A stretch of DNA of 64,000 nt from Paraburkholderia panacisoli (GTDB lineage Bacteria > Pseudomonadota > Gammaproteobacteria > Burkholderiales > Burkholderiaceae): positions 124,001 through 188,000 of the forward strand of contig NZ_VTUZ01000010.1 in NCBI RefSeq assembly GCF_008369935.1, read 5' to 3'. This document shows positions 44,479-53,460 of the stretch, piece after piece. A program made the translations under genes and the position numbers. The notes beneath the pieces were generated by a model. It did no database searches, was not told where the DNA came from, and saw nothing but the letters and a program-made list of their open reading frames with translations. The number at the start of each line of letters is the position of its first letter. Positions within the stretch are counted from its first letter, which is position 1.

Positions 44479-44646
44479 GCAGTTGTAAAGAATCCATAAC
44501 CGCCCCCGACGCACGCTGCGCGCTCGCTGCTCGCCAGACATGTCCGCCGTGGGAAAGGTCCCTCGTCAATAGAAGCCCACGCACCTCTTCCGCGGAATTC
44601 TTCAGACAAGCGCAAACAATCCACGTCGACGCCGCCGCGAAACTGG

Positions 44647-44674
44647 TTGACTTCCAGGTGTTCCCCCGTACAAT
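44647..44674 (+). promoter_or_regulatory. Sigma-70-type promoter of the phasin gene
   Basis: TTGACT (44647-44652), a 16-base spacer and TACAAT (44669-44674). Transcription would start around 44680, inside the operator below, about 100 bases before the phasin ATG. Confidence 0.6.
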
Positions 44675-44679
44675 GGACT

Positions 44680-44696
44680 TTGTTGCAGCGCAACAA
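44680..44696. promoter_or_regulatory. PhaR/PhbF-type operator
   Basis: A perfect 7-bp palindrome TTGTTGC-AGC-GCAACAA. It matches the site reported for the polyhydroxybutyrate regulator PhbF of Herbaspirillum (TG-N-TGC-N3-GCAA). Directly behind the predicted -10 box, where a bound repressor would block the phasin promoter. Confidence 0.7.
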
Positions 44697-44780
44697 TCAA
44701 CCTTCAGCCTTCGCGGCGCGCGGTTTTGTTTCTACTCAGAGCCCCTCGCACTCTTGCCGCCTTACCCTTACGGAGCAGTG

Positions 44781-45275
44781 ATGAGCACTCTTACCCCCCA
44801 ACAACTGGTTGCCGCCCAGCAGGCCGGCCTGGAAACGCTTTTTGGTTTGACGAACAAGGCATTTGAAGGATTCGAAAAGCTGGTCGCGTTGAATTTGCAA
44901 GTTGGCAAAGCGACGCTCGCCGAAAGCCAGGAAATCCTGACCAAGGCCGTTTCATCCGGCAACCCCGGCGAACTGTTCGCACTGCAGGCGAGCCTTGCCC
45001 AGCCTACGGCGGAAAAAGTCGCCGCTTACGGCCGCCAGGTTCACGAAATCGTGTCCGGCGTTCAGAGCGAAATCTCAGCCGCCGCGACAGCGCAGACCCA
45101 GCAATTCCAACGCGATGCCCAAGGGTTCGTCGAAAGCCTTCAGAAAAACGCACCGGCAGGAAGCGAATCGGCTATTGCCGCGTGGAGTTCGGTCTTCTCA
45201 GCTGCGAATGCCAGCTATGAATCGGCGAACAAGGCTGCAAAGCAGTTCGTGACGTCGGTGTCCACCGTTCAGTAA
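44781..45275 (+). CDS. phaP: Phasin (polyhydroxyalkanoate granule protein)
   Basis: A 164-residue amphipathic helical phasin without signal peptide, starting 'MSTLTPQQLVAAQQAGLETL' and with 'NLQVGKATLAESQEIL' helices typical of betaproteobacterial PhaP. It coats PHB granules in the cytoplasm. ATG at 44781 with CGGAG upstream; the open frame continues far upstream but without phasin sequence. A PhaR/PhbF-type operator overlaps its promoter and a strong terminator follows, so it is an independent transcript. Confidence 0.93.
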   Translation: MSTLTPQQLVAAQQAGLETLFGLTNKAFEGFEKLVALNLQVGKATLAESQEILTKAVSSGNPGELFALQASLAQPTAEKVAAYGRQVHEIVSGVQSEISAAATAQTQQFQRDAQGFVESLQKNAPAGSESAIAAWSSVFSAANASYESANKAAKQFVTSVSTVQ

Positions 45276-45313
45276 GCGTCGCCGTCTCCCTTAGAGCTTC
45301 TGCGTCTACAAAT

Positions 45314-45339
45314 CAAATGCGAACTTCGGTTCGCATTTG
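45314..45339 (+). terminator. Terminator of the phasin gene
   Basis: 11-bp perfect stem (45314-45324 with 45329-45339) closed by a TTCG tetraloop and followed by a T-rich stretch. Confidence 0.85.
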
Positions 45340-45440
45340 TTCTTCCTGCACAGGACATACTGAGAAGCCACGCATGCCGTACAGGATTGCGTTTGGACGA
45401 GGCGTTGCGACCAAACAAGGCATTTCCCGCCAAGGATGAA

Positions 45441-45986
45441 ATGAACAGACCTACTTCAATGGACGACCGATTTGATAGACGGGAACTGCTGCTCCACCTG
45501 GGCGACATGCTCGGCGCGTTGAACTGTTTAGCCAGCACGAGTGAAGCGGGCGCATCGGAAGCGCGTCTGATACAAAAAGAGGATTCATTGCAGCACTTCG
45601 AGTTCCTCCGGGCGCTGGCGCCACAGATGACGGTGTCCGAGTTCACCAGAGGCGTTGGCAGAGCATTCTTCCTGTGGCCAAAAGAGCTGCTCGAGGCTGA
45701 ACTCAACCGTGACGCATTGGCGTCGACCGTTCAGCAGCACCTTTTTGACGGCAACCCCGACGGCTGGAACGCGTATATCAGCTACGTCCAGAAGAAAGTG
45801 AAGTGGTTTGGCGCCAGCCTTTCAGATATCAAACAAGACGCTCCGACCGACCCGTCGCACGATGCCACAGATGAGTCGAGCCCGCTCGAGGCCCCGGTCA
45901 CAGCCGTGCCGCCCGTAGGGGCGGAGGTGCAGGTGCGCAACGAGAAGAGAGGTTGGCCGTGGCCCGAGCCGAGGTCGACGTCGTGA
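45441..45986 (+). CDS. Hypothetical protein
   Basis: A 181-residue soluble protein. Residues 10-125 are helical ('DDRFDRRELLLHLGDMLGAL', 'FTRGVGRAFFLWPKELLEAE') and the last 50 are disordered and acidic/Pro-rich. No domain was recognised. ATG at 45441 with AAGGA at 45432-45436; a longer frame from a TTG at 45387 is possible. Next to the phasin gene, but separated by a terminator. Confidence 0.6.
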   Translation: MNRPTSMDDRFDRRELLLHLGDMLGALNCLASTSEAGASEARLIQKEDSLQHFEFLRALAPQMTVSEFTRGVGRAFFLWPKELLEAELNRDALASTVQQHLFDGNPDGWNAYISYVQKKVKWFGASLSDIKQDAPTDPSHDATDESSPLEAPVTAVPPVGAEVQVRNEKRGWPWPEPRSTS

Positions 45987-46238
45987 CGCGTCCGGCTCTT
46001 AGCCTATACCTCCAGGTCAAGGTTCCCGAGCGCGCAATTTCCAGCCTTAAAGTCCAGCCTACGCGCCCCTGAAGGCAGTGGGCGCTTCGCGTGCCCGCAG
46101 ACATCTCCTATCTGGACATGCCCGGACCTGAACGATTGAAAGGGAAGCCGGCCAGCCCGATCAAGGATGTCGGTTCCCTCCTCCCGGCGCGAGCAAACAG
46201 TATCGTCGGTTGTTGACTCGCGCGCCGTCAGCCGGTTT

Positions 46239-46490
46239 TTAGCTCCCCCCGAAAAAAACGTTGCATTGCGGGTCCACCCTGCACGGCCTCGCATGTTTCG
46301 CGCCGCTTTGCACCGTTGTATTAGGCGTGCCGCCGTAGGCTTCCATGCTCATACTGGGCGAAGAATCAGTCTGAGTTGCGGCGTTCTGCTGCGGGGCGGG
46401 TTGTGCAGCGTCGGGCGTGCTTTGCGAATGCGCAAACCCGGCCATGACAAATAGTCCGAAAGCAGAAGCAACCATCAATCGTAATTTCAT
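46239..46490 (-). CDS. Small exported Burkholderia protein
   Basis: An 83-residue protein with a Sec signal peptide (MKLRLMVASAFGLFVMAGFA, cleaved near 'AHS'). The mature part is Gln/Ser/Pro-rich, has a 'SMEAYGGTP' segment and ends with a two-cysteine tail 'RPCRVDPQCNVFFGGS', a pattern seen in short secreted Burkholderia proteins of unknown function. ATG at 46490 with AGGAG six bases upstream; the longer frame to 46622 is not supported. Confidence 0.7.
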   Translation of the reverse strand: MKLRLMVASAFGLFVMAGFAHSQSTPDAAQPAPQQNAATQTDSSPSMSMEAYGGTPNTTVQSGAKHARPCRVDPQCNVFFGGS

Positions 46491-46970
46491 GTTGGCTCCT
46501 TGATTTAGGTTGATTTTTCCATCCTTACGACTCGCTATCCGCGTGTCCCGTGGTTGAGATCCAGACGGGATTCGCGGACGAGAAGCCGCCTCCGAGTCCG
46601 CGGGCCAGTCGTCCGCGGCCAAAGTTCGGGTAATTGGGAAGATACGAAGCGCAGCGCGCCGAGGTTAGGTCTATTGGCGCATGAAGGCGTGCGAAACGGC
46701 AATGTCAACGGATTTTGTGGACCCTCGACACATAATAGTCGCCCTGCAATTAAGTTATAGGGCGCGCAAAGACGAAACCAAAGCGAATGTTTGAATCGAG
46801 CGCCTGCACACAACGCAAGGCGGCTTTTTGTGCGATGCGACGACGGTGATTGCAGGAATGTGTCGAGCGCGGAGCTACCGCTCGACCCGGCCAACTGCTT
46901 CACCTTCCTCGCGAGCAGCGGCGGCGACTTTTGACCGGCTGTGATCGCCCCGCAGCGCCCGGAGTCGAAG
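46491..46970. other. 480-bp gap without a recognised gene
   Basis: No coding sequence, RNA or repeat was recognised. Open frames on both strands here have no ribosome site or family pattern. Confidence 0.45.
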
Positions 46971-47285
46971 ATGAACGAAAGGCAGGGTTGCGTCGCGTAC
47001 GCGGATTTGGAGGTCATTGCGGCGGCTTTGCAGAGACGGGTTAGCACGCCCTCTATCCCGAGTCTCCGCAGCGACGCGGATGCGCTAATTGACAGCGCCC
47101 GCCCCCTTGCCGATATCGATTACGTGATGCGCAGTGGCCTCAGCGTTGCCGCTTCGCTATGTGCTCTCCGGCGTCCTGATTTTCCGCTGGATCACGTAGT
47201 GCCAGCACTTCAGCGCTACGGAAGGACAAAGCCGGCGGCTGGCTTAGAACCGAAACGACAGCGGTCGCCTGGCTCCAGGTTCTGA
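46971..47285 (+). CDS. Possible small hypothetical protein
   Basis: A 104-residue frame starting with ATG at 46971 with GGAG a few bases upstream. The first 70 residues could be helical ('YADLEVIAAALQRRVS', 'LIDSARPLADIDYVMRSG'), the end is Arg/Pro-rich. No family was recognised, and coding status is doubtful. Confidence 0.35.
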   Translation: MNERQGCVAYADLEVIAAALQRRVSTPSIPSLRSDADALIDSARPLADIDYVMRSGLSVAASLCALRRPDFPLDHVVPALQRYGRTKPAAGLEPKRQRSPGSRF

Positions 47286-47366
47286 AAGCCGCTTACCGGG
47301 CCCGAAGCAGCCCTTCGCGTTTCTCTAAACCGCTCGCTCGCTAGCAGGAAACAGCAGGTTGATAGA

Positions 47367-47810
47367 CTAATTTCCTGCCGCCACACGCTGACCTTTAGTA
47401 GCTTCCAGGTGGGTCACAAAAGGTCGGATTTTTTCGTCGTCCGGGTTCACATACACGACATCTGTCGGCACACGACGAGGAGCGTCAACGGTAAAGAAGA
47501 TTGCTGGCGACTCGAGTATTTCAGTTATCGCGTGCACAGTGTTCCGCTCAAAGGTCACCAACTGGCCCGCAGTGAGGACGCGAGGCGCTTCGTCCTCAAT
47601 CGCGAAGGCAACCTTACCGGTCAGGAGGTAGAGATGTTCTTCACACGTTTCGTGGTAGTGGCGCGGTATCGGGTAATAAACACGAAAGATTCTTGAGCTT
47701 GCAGAGGGCTCATCGGTGAGATAGACGTCAACAATTGTACTTTCCGCCTCGTCCGGGAATTGACTGACGATGCTGTTTATATCGAAAAAATTAAACAATT
47801 CGTTCTCCAT
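47367..47810 (-). CDS. Single-domain cupin protein
   Basis: A 147-residue protein with a central cupin: 'IPRHYHETCEEHLYLLTGKV' carries the His-x-His-x4-Glu motif and 'NTVHAITEI' the second-motif His. A metal-dependent enzyme or sugar-binding regulator is possible. The start ATG at 47810 gives a normal N-terminus (MENELFNFFDIN); the frame runs on upstream to 47987, but that part has no family pattern and no ribosome site. The palindrome at 47961-47993 lies about 150 bases upstream. Confidence 0.75.
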   Translation of the reverse strand: MENELFNFFDINSIVSQFPDEAESTIVDVYLTDEPSASSRIFRVYYPIPRHYHETCEEHLYLLTGKVAFAIEDEAPRVLTAGQLVTFERNTVHAITEILESPAIFFTVDAPRRVPTDVVYVNPDDEKIRPFVTHLEATKGQRVAAGN

Positions 47811-48243
47811 ATTACGTGGTGAGGCGACGAATAATTCGACAGGTTCTGCCGTTCGGTAGCGTCGACATCGCGTGATGTATCTGGACGAAGTCGTCCATGC
47901 ACTCGTCGTGTTCGACGTGGCTGAGTGCATCTTGCCACGTAGCAGCGGACCGGCGAATCCTCTCATTTGGCAAATGAGATTTGCCAAATGAGACCATGGT
48001 TCTTAGGGAACCGCTTCGCTACCGCGTGCATAGTCGAACGGGATATGCCTTCCACGTCAGTTACCGGCATCGATATCGGTTCTCGCCAGGTAGGCGGGCA
48101 TTCTCTACAAGAAACGGACGTGGCGATTGTGCGGATGGAGGGGTCGGTTGCCGTCAATCTGGAAGCATTCGTCCAATCGCTGCTGCTGCCCGATGTCTGC
48201 CCGGAGTCGGCTGGAAGGTGCGGGAACTAGCGTCCATGTGTCA
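47811..48243. other. 433-bp region holding a palindrome and no clear gene
   Basis: Between two minus-strand genes. It contains the 15-bp-arm inverted repeat at 47961-47993. Short open frames on both strands (for example minus strand 47812-47997) have no recognised family and may be debris. Confidence 0.45.
47961..47993. repeat. Perfect inverted repeat with 15-bp arms
   Basis: Arms 47961-47975 and 47979-47993 around GAG. Each arm is itself nearly palindromic (ATTTGGCAAAT / ATTTGCCAAAT), so two adjacent dyads are formed. Candidate double operator for the cupin gene or the scar of an element. Confidence 0.7.
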
Positions 48244-48630
48244 CTACAACTGGCTCTCGATCGCAGCTTTATCAATGATCGACCAGACTTGCTGAATCTT
48301 GCCGCCACGAAACTCATAGAAGACGTTCTCCGCGAACGCGATACGTTTTCCCTGCACGGGAAGCCCAAGAAACATGCCGGTCGGCGTACAGTCAAAATGC
48401 AATCGGCACGCAATATGCGGCGGCTCGCAAACGAGGATCTGAATCTCGAAGCGTAGGTCCGGTATTTCGCGGAAATCCCTTTCAAGCATCCCACGATAAC
48501 CTGACAATCCGATGCGTTGGCCGTTGTATTTCACGTCGTCGCCGACAAACGCGCCAAGCTTTGACCACTCCTGCTCGTTCAAGCAGGCGATATAGCCTCG
48601 GTAGACTACCGAAAGATTGATTTCGCCCAT
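48244..48630 (-). CDS. SnoaL-like (NTF2-fold) protein
   Basis: A 128-residue NTF2-fold protein of the SnoaL-like ester cyclase group: 'DFREIPDLRFEIQILVCEPP' and 'PVQGKRIAFAENVFYEFRGG' with the final 'QVWSIIDKAAI' strand. Members isomerise, cyclise or hydrolyse small molecules; the substrate here is unknown. ATG at 48630 with AGGAC upstream. Confidence 0.82.
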   Translation of the reverse strand: MGEINLSVVYRGYIACLNEQEWSKLGAFVGDDVKYNGQRIGLSGYRGMLERDFREIPDLRFEIQILVCEPPHIACRLHFDCTPTGMFLGLPVQGKRIAFAENVFYEFRGGKIQQVWSIIDKAAIESQL

Positions 48631-48852
48631 CGCAATCGTCCTCCATGCTTCAACGGATCAATTGACTTTGCACGAAGAGTGGTCGCGCAGTGCGACGTCT
48701 GATGCTTAGGTGCCGCGGACACCTCCCATCTAACGCTGGCTGCGCGCCAACCGACGAATGGGAATTGTCACTCAAAGGCTAATCCGATCCATCCACACAC
48801 CGGCCGTGCTGTTCGTCGTGGGAAGACGAGTGGTCCGCGGTCGCTCCCAACG

Positions 48853-49806
48853 CTATATCAATAGCTCCAGTGTCTCGAACAACGCCAGGTCTTCCTTCTT
48901 TGCGGACCGCGCATGCCGACGGATGACCTTCATAAAGCAGTCGACGAAACAGGCCGCCGCGCTGCTCAACGTGCTATTGCGACGCGTGACAATGCCGAGT
49001 TGTCGGGGTTCGAAATGCTCACGCAATGCGAGCGAACGCAGTCGCCCACCGAACGGCGGGACGCGGCTCAGGATGGTCGGGCTCCAGGTACACATCTCGG
49101 CCTGCTCGACCATGGTTTGCAACATGGCGACCGATTGCGCGCGCACGATGCGGCGCTCCTCGATCTCCGCACCGTGCCTTGTGAATAGATAGTCAATGAG
49201 ACCAGCCTGCCCGTCGGGTGGGAAGTTCAGTACCCAGTCTTCCTCAAGGAGGTCGTGAATTGAGCGTGCTCGCTCCTGCCGGTGGCCTGCGCGCACCATG
49301 ACTGAGGACTCATAAGTGAGCAAGGGTTCGCAGGCGAATTCCTGAGCGCCTGTGGCCGGCTGCAATTGTCCGACCGCGAAATCCATGCTGCCGTCACGTA
49401 GCAACGGTTGCGCAACGGCCATCAATCCCTCGAAAAGCTCGAGGCGAATCTCCGGCATCTGCTTACGAAACAACAGCACTGCTTCAGCTAGAAACGTCAG
49501 TGTCACCCAAGGCGTTATGCCGATCATGAGACGTCCCTCAACCCGACCACGCAGCCGTTCGAGGTCGCTTTGAGCATGCTCCAGCTGGTTCAGCACGAGC
49601 CGCGCATGCGTGAGCAGAACCTTGCCGTGTTCGGTGAAGCCAATGCCCTCCGGCGCGCGAATAAGCAGGGGCAAGCGTTCGTTCGCCTCCAGTTCGCGAA
49701 GGGCCCGCGTAACAGCCGCTTGGGACAAGCCTAGCGCGCGTGCGGCGGCGCGGATGCTGCCCGCATCCGCACTCGCAACCAGCGCTTCCAGTTGATGCAG
49801 TTTCAT
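48853..49806 (-). CDS. LysR-family regulator of the M20/ABC operon
   Basis: A 317-residue LysR with HTH 'LSQAAVTRALRELEANERLP' and an effector domain. It begins 'MKLHQLEALVASADAGSIRA', as in TsaR/AbgR-like regulators; AbgR of E. coli controls p-aminobenzoyl-glutamate uptake and hydrolysis, a parallel with the hydrolase gene here. Divergent, 160 bases apart, from the M20 hydrolase operon, which it probably regulates. Start ATG 49806. Confidence 0.9.
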   Translation of the reverse strand: MKLHQLEALVASADAGSIRAAARALGLSQAAVTRALRELEANERLPLLIRAPEGIGFTEHGKVLLTHARLVLNQLEHAQSDLERLRGRVEGRLMIGITPWVTLTFLAEAVLLFRKQMPEIRLELFEGLMAVAQPLLRDGSMDFAVGQLQPATGAQEFACEPLLTYESSVMVRAGHRQERARSIHDLLEEDWVLNFPPDGQAGLIDYLFTRHGAEIEERRIVRAQSVAMLQTMVEQAEMCTWSPTILSRVPPFGGRLRSLALREHFEPRQLGIVTRRNSTLSSAAACFVDCFMKVIRRHARSAKKEDLALFETLELLI

Positions 49807-49966
49807 GGCATGCGACGGGGCGACAACGAGAGGTTGTCATCATAACAAACCGCTGGCTGGTGCCCCGGATTTTCGCCGCATACGATCCGCCTCACGATGC
49901 ACTACCGGTGCGGTTCGCGCGAGCAGGATGCGACACCGAACGACGATTTGATGCCAGGGAGGAGCG

Positions 49967-51136
49967 GTGAGGACAGAACACTTATTGCCGGAGATCGCGG
50001 CGATCGAGAGCGAGATGATCGCGCTGCGTCGCAGGCTGCATGCCTGTCCCGAGTTGGGTTTCGAAGAACACGCGACGAGCGAACTCGTTGCAACGCTGCT
50101 TGCCGAATGGGGATATCGGGTCACCCAGGGAGTGGGCAAGACAGGCGTGGTTGGTACGCTCACCCGAGGTACCGGCTACAGCCTCGGCTTGCGCGCTGAC
50201 ATGGACGCGTTGCCGATCGAAGAGGCGACACAACTACCCCACGCTAGCCAGGTCGGGGGCGTGATGCATGCATGCGGGCACGACGGTCATACGGCGATGT
50301 TGCTCGCGGCAGCGAAGTGTCTCGCGGAACGAACCCAGTGGCGCGGTACGTTGAATCTCATCTTTCAGCCCGCCGAAGAGGGGCTGGGCGGTGCGCGAAA
50401 AATGATCGAAGACGGACTGTTCGAGCGCTTTCCGTGCGATGCCGTGTATGCGATGCACAATGTTCCCGGCGTCGCCGCAGGGCGTCTTGGCTTTTATAGC
50501 GGTCCCTTTATGGCGTCAGCCGATGAGGTGAAAATTCGCGTGATCGGCCGCGGCGGCCATGGCGCGTCGCCACACCTCACTATCGATCCAGTCGTCGTCT
50601 GCGCGTCGATTGTCATGGCGTTGCAAAGCATCGTTGCTCGCAACATCGATCCTCAGCATCCGGCCGTCGTCACCGTTGGAGCCATTCATTCCGGAACCGC
50701 CTCCAATGTGGTGCCGCCACACGCCGACCTGTTGTTGAGCGTGCGCGCACTCTCGCCCGAGGTGCGTGCGTCGCTCGAAAAGCGGATTGGCGACATCGTG
50801 CAAGGTCAAGTAGCGGCCTATGGCGCGCACGCGGAGATCGACTACCGCGGGGACTATCCGGTGCTCGTCAATCATCCGGCGGAAACCGAACTAGCTCGTC
50901 AGGTGGCGTTGGATTGGGGTGGCCCGAACGCCTTGATCGACGACCTGCGCCCGTTCATGGCAAGTGAAGACTTCGCGTACATGCTTGAGCGCTGTCCGGG
51001 CAGCTACCTGTCGATCGGCAACGGTGACGACGCGCGCAGCCACTCGCTTCATAACCCCGAATACGATTTCAACGACGATTGTCTCGCGATCGGCGCGAGC
51101 TATTGGGTCATGCTCGCCGAGCGGATTCTGCAGTGA
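49967..51136 (+). CDS. M20 amidohydrolase (hippurate hydrolase-like)
   Basis: A 389-residue metallo-aminoacylase/carboxypeptidase-like enzyme. Metal-site motifs are clear: 'LRADMDALPIEE', 'HACGHDGHTAML' and 'FQPAEEGLGGARKMI', with a dimerisation (lid) domain in the middle. It should hydrolyse an N-acyl amino acid or indole conjugate. The start is a GTG at 49967 right behind GGGAGGAG. First gene of an operon with an amino-acid ABC transporter and porin, so the products or substrate are imported by it. Confidence 0.92.
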   Translation: MRTEHLLPEIAAIESEMIALRRRLHACPELGFEEHATSELVATLLAEWGYRVTQGVGKTGVVGTLTRGTGYSLGLRADMDALPIEEATQLPHASQVGGVMHACGHDGHTAMLLAAAKCLAERTQWRGTLNLIFQPAEEGLGGARKMIEDGLFERFPCDAVYAMHNVPGVAAGRLGFYSGPFMASADEVKIRVIGRGGHGASPHLTIDPVVVCASIVMALQSIVARNIDPQHPAVVTVGAIHSGTASNVVPPHADLLLSVRALSPEVRASLEKRIGDIVQGQVAAYGAHAEIDYRGDYPVLVNHPAETELARQVALDWGGPNALIDDLRPFMASEDFAYMLERCPGSYLSIGNGDDARSHSLHNPEYDFNDDCLAIGASYWVMLAERILQ

Positions 51137-51185
51137 CGCGCAGGCCAAGTAGCAACACAACTAATTCAACAGAAGGAGATACAGA

Positions 51186-51974
51186 ATGAAGAAGTGGACT
51201 ATCGCGCTTTCGCTCGCCTGCGCATCCATGTCGTGCATGGTGCACGCAGCGGACTGGACCGGCAAGGACATCCGGCTCGCCGTCGACCCGACCTATCCGC
51301 CGCTTGAGTACAAGACGGCGGACGGCAAGCTCACAGGTTTCGGCGTGGACATCGCCAACGCACTATGCGAGCAGATGCACGCGAAGTGCGTCTGGGTGGA
51401 GACGAGCTTCGACGGCATGATTCCGGGACTCCTTGCTCGCAAATTCGACGTGATTTCCTCGTCAATGACGATCACGCCGAAACGGTTGGAACAGATCGCG
51501 TTCTCCAGCAAGATTTCGAACGCGCCAGCGCGCCTGGTAGCACGACGTGGCTCGCCGTTGTTACCTGATGCGGCGTCCCTAAAGGGTAAGCGCGTCGGTG
51601 TCGAGCAGGGTTCAAGTCAGGAAGACTATGCACGCGCGATGTGGCAGCCGGCTGGCGTGGAAGTGGTGGCGTACCAGAACCAGGATCAGGTCTACGCGGA
51701 TCTCACTTCGGGACGGCTCGATGCAGCATTCCAGGCATCGATCGAAGCGAACGACGGCTTTCTCAAAAGGCCTGAAGGCAAGGACTTCGAATTCGCAGGT
51801 TCATCGATCGAGGACCCCAAATTTTTCGGTCTTGGTGACGGTCTGGGCATGCGCAAGCAGGACGTCGAGTTGCGTGACGCATTCAACAAGGCACTCGCCG
51901 CGATTCTGGCGAACGGCACCTACGTTCGCATCAACAAGAAGTACTTCGATTTCGACATCTACGGTGCGAAGTGA
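51186..51974 (+). CDS. Polar amino acid ABC transporter binding protein (HisJ/ArgT-like)
   Basis: A 262-residue periplasmic binding protein, signal peptide ending 'SCMVHA' at about residue 21. The family start 'DIRLAVDPTYPPLEYKTADG' and 'DVISSSMTITPKRLEQIAFS' place it with lysine/arginine/ornithine/histidine-type binding proteins; the Asp that binds the ligand amino group is not verified. GAAGGAG before the ATG at 51186. Confidence 0.92.
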   Translation: MKKWTIALSLACASMSCMVHAADWTGKDIRLAVDPTYPPLEYKTADGKLTGFGVDIANALCEQMHAKCVWVETSFDGMIPGLLARKFDVISSSMTITPKRLEQIAFSSKISNAPARLVARRGSPLLPDAASLKGKRVGVEQGSSQEDYARAMWQPAGVEVVAYQNQDQVYADLTSGRLDAAFQASIEANDGFLKRPEGKDFEFAGSSIEDPKFFGLGDGLGMRKQDVELRDAFNKALAAILANGTYVRINKKYFDFDIYGAK

Positions 51975-52037
51975 TCGGCATGTAGAGCGTCCTGCATGCA
52001 TGACATGCGGGCGGTGTTCGACGTAAAAGGAGACGTG

Positions 52038-52727
52038 ATGGATTTCGGAGGATTCGGGCCAATCCTGCTCGACGGTGCATGGGCGACAGTGAAGCTCGCT
52101 GCCCTGTCGCTCGGGCTGGCATTTGTCCTGGGGCTCGTCGGCGCATCGGCGAAGCTCTCAGTGCATGCGCTGCCGCGCGCAATTGGGGCGGCCTATACGA
52201 CGTTGATCCGGTCGGTCCCGGATCTCGTGCTGATGCTATTGCTCTTCTTTAGCATCCAGATGCTGCTCAACAGAGCGACAGACTTTTTGGGCATCGCTCA
52301 GATCGATATTGACCCATTCGTCGCGGGTGTGCTGACGATTGGCTTCATCTACGGTGCGTATTTTACGGAGACGTTCCGCGGCGCGTTTCTGGGTGTGCCG
52401 CGCGGCCAACTGGAAGCGGGAGCGGCATTCGGCATGTCCGGGTGGCAGGTGTTTCGCCGCATCCTTTTTCCGCAGATGATGCGGCTGGCCTTGCCGGGCA
52501 TCGGTAACAACTGGCAAGTGATCGTCAAGGCGACCGCGCTCGTGTCCATCATCGGCCTCTCCGACATTGTGAAGGCGGCGCAAGATGCGGGTCGATCGAG
52601 CCAACGCTTTTTCTTCTTCACGATCGTCGCCGGCGCGGCTTATCTCTGCATTACAACCGTTTCGCACTTCGTGCTCGCTCGGCTGGAGATACGTTTTTCG
52701 GCGGGCACGCGACGGGTGACGGCATGA
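52038..52727 (+). CDS. Amino acid ABC transporter permease (HisQ/ArtQ-like)
   Basis: A 229-residue permease with five or so membrane segments and EAA loop 'EAGAAFGMSGWQVFRRILFP'. The start ATG at 52038 has AAAAGGAGA upstream; the longer frame from 51996 is not needed. Its stop overlaps the next permease start by ATGA (52724-52727), showing translational coupling. Confidence 0.92.
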   Translation: MDFGGFGPILLDGAWATVKLAALSLGLAFVLGLVGASAKLSVHALPRAIGAAYTTLIRSVPDLVLMLLLFFSIQMLLNRATDFLGIAQIDIDPFVAGVLTIGFIYGAYFTETFRGAFLGVPRGQLEAGAAFGMSGWQVFRRILFPQMMRLALPGIGNNWQVIVKATALVSIIGLSDIVKAAQDAGRSSQRFFFFTIVAGAAYLCITTVSHFVLARLEIRFSAGTRRVTA

Positions 52728-53458
52728 TCGAGATCATTCAACAATACTGGCGCAACTTCCTTTTCACGGACGGCTACCGGTACACCGGACTCGTCGTGAC
52801 GCTGTGGCTGCTCGTGGCGTCGATCGCAGCCGGGTTCGTGCTCGCGCTCCCGCTGTCGATCGCACGCACGTCGTCGAACCGCTGGTTGGCGCGCTGCATC
52901 GGACTCTATACGTACGTTTTCAGAGGCACGCCTCTCTATGTGCAATTGATGTTGTGCTATAGCGGGCTCTACGGACTACACGTCGTTCAGATGCATGCGC
53001 TGCTTGCCGACTTCTTCCGCAGCGCGATGAATTGCACCCTGCTTGCTTTCGCTCTGAATGAGTGCGCCTACATGACCGAGATTCTCGCGGGCGCGATCCG
53101 CTCGGTGCCGTATGGCGAAGTGGAGGCGGCGCGCGCGACGGGTATGTCGAGATATACGCTGTACCGGCGTGTCCTCATCCCGTCGGCCATTCGTCGCGCC
53201 CTGCCGATGTGCGGCAACGAGGTGATTCTCATGCTGCATTCGACGACGCTCGCCTTCACTGCAACGATCCCGGACCTGATGAAGGTGACTCGGGACGTCA
53301 ACTCAGCGACTTACGCTTCGTTCTCCGCATTCGGCATCGCCGCCGTCCTATACGCCACAGTGGCTTTCACGCTCGTCTGGGGGTTCCGCAGGCTGGAAGA
53401 GCGCGGGCTCTCCTTTTTGAAACCCGCGGCTGCTGGCCGCCAGCAACGACACAGGTAA
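52724..53458 (+). CDS. Amino acid ABC transporter permease (HisM/ArtM-like)
   Basis: A 244-residue permease with five membrane segments and the EAA loop 'EAARATGMSRYTLYRRVLIP'. Partner of the preceding permease, as HisM is to HisQ. It begins in the ATGA overlap and ends 2 bases before the ATPase gene. Confidence 0.92.
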   Translation: MIEIIQQYWRNFLFTDGYRYTGLVVTLWLLVASIAAGFVLALPLSIARTSSNRWLARCIGLYTYVFRGTPLYVQLMLCYSGLYGLHVVQMHALLADFFRSAMNCTLLAFALNECAYMTEILAGAIRSVPYGEVEAARATGMSRYTLYRRVLIPSAIRRALPMCGNEVILMLHSTTLAFTATIPDLMKVTRDVNSATYASFSAFGIAAVLYATVAFTLVWGFRRLEERGLSFLKPAAAGRQQRHR

Positions 53459-53460
53459 GC

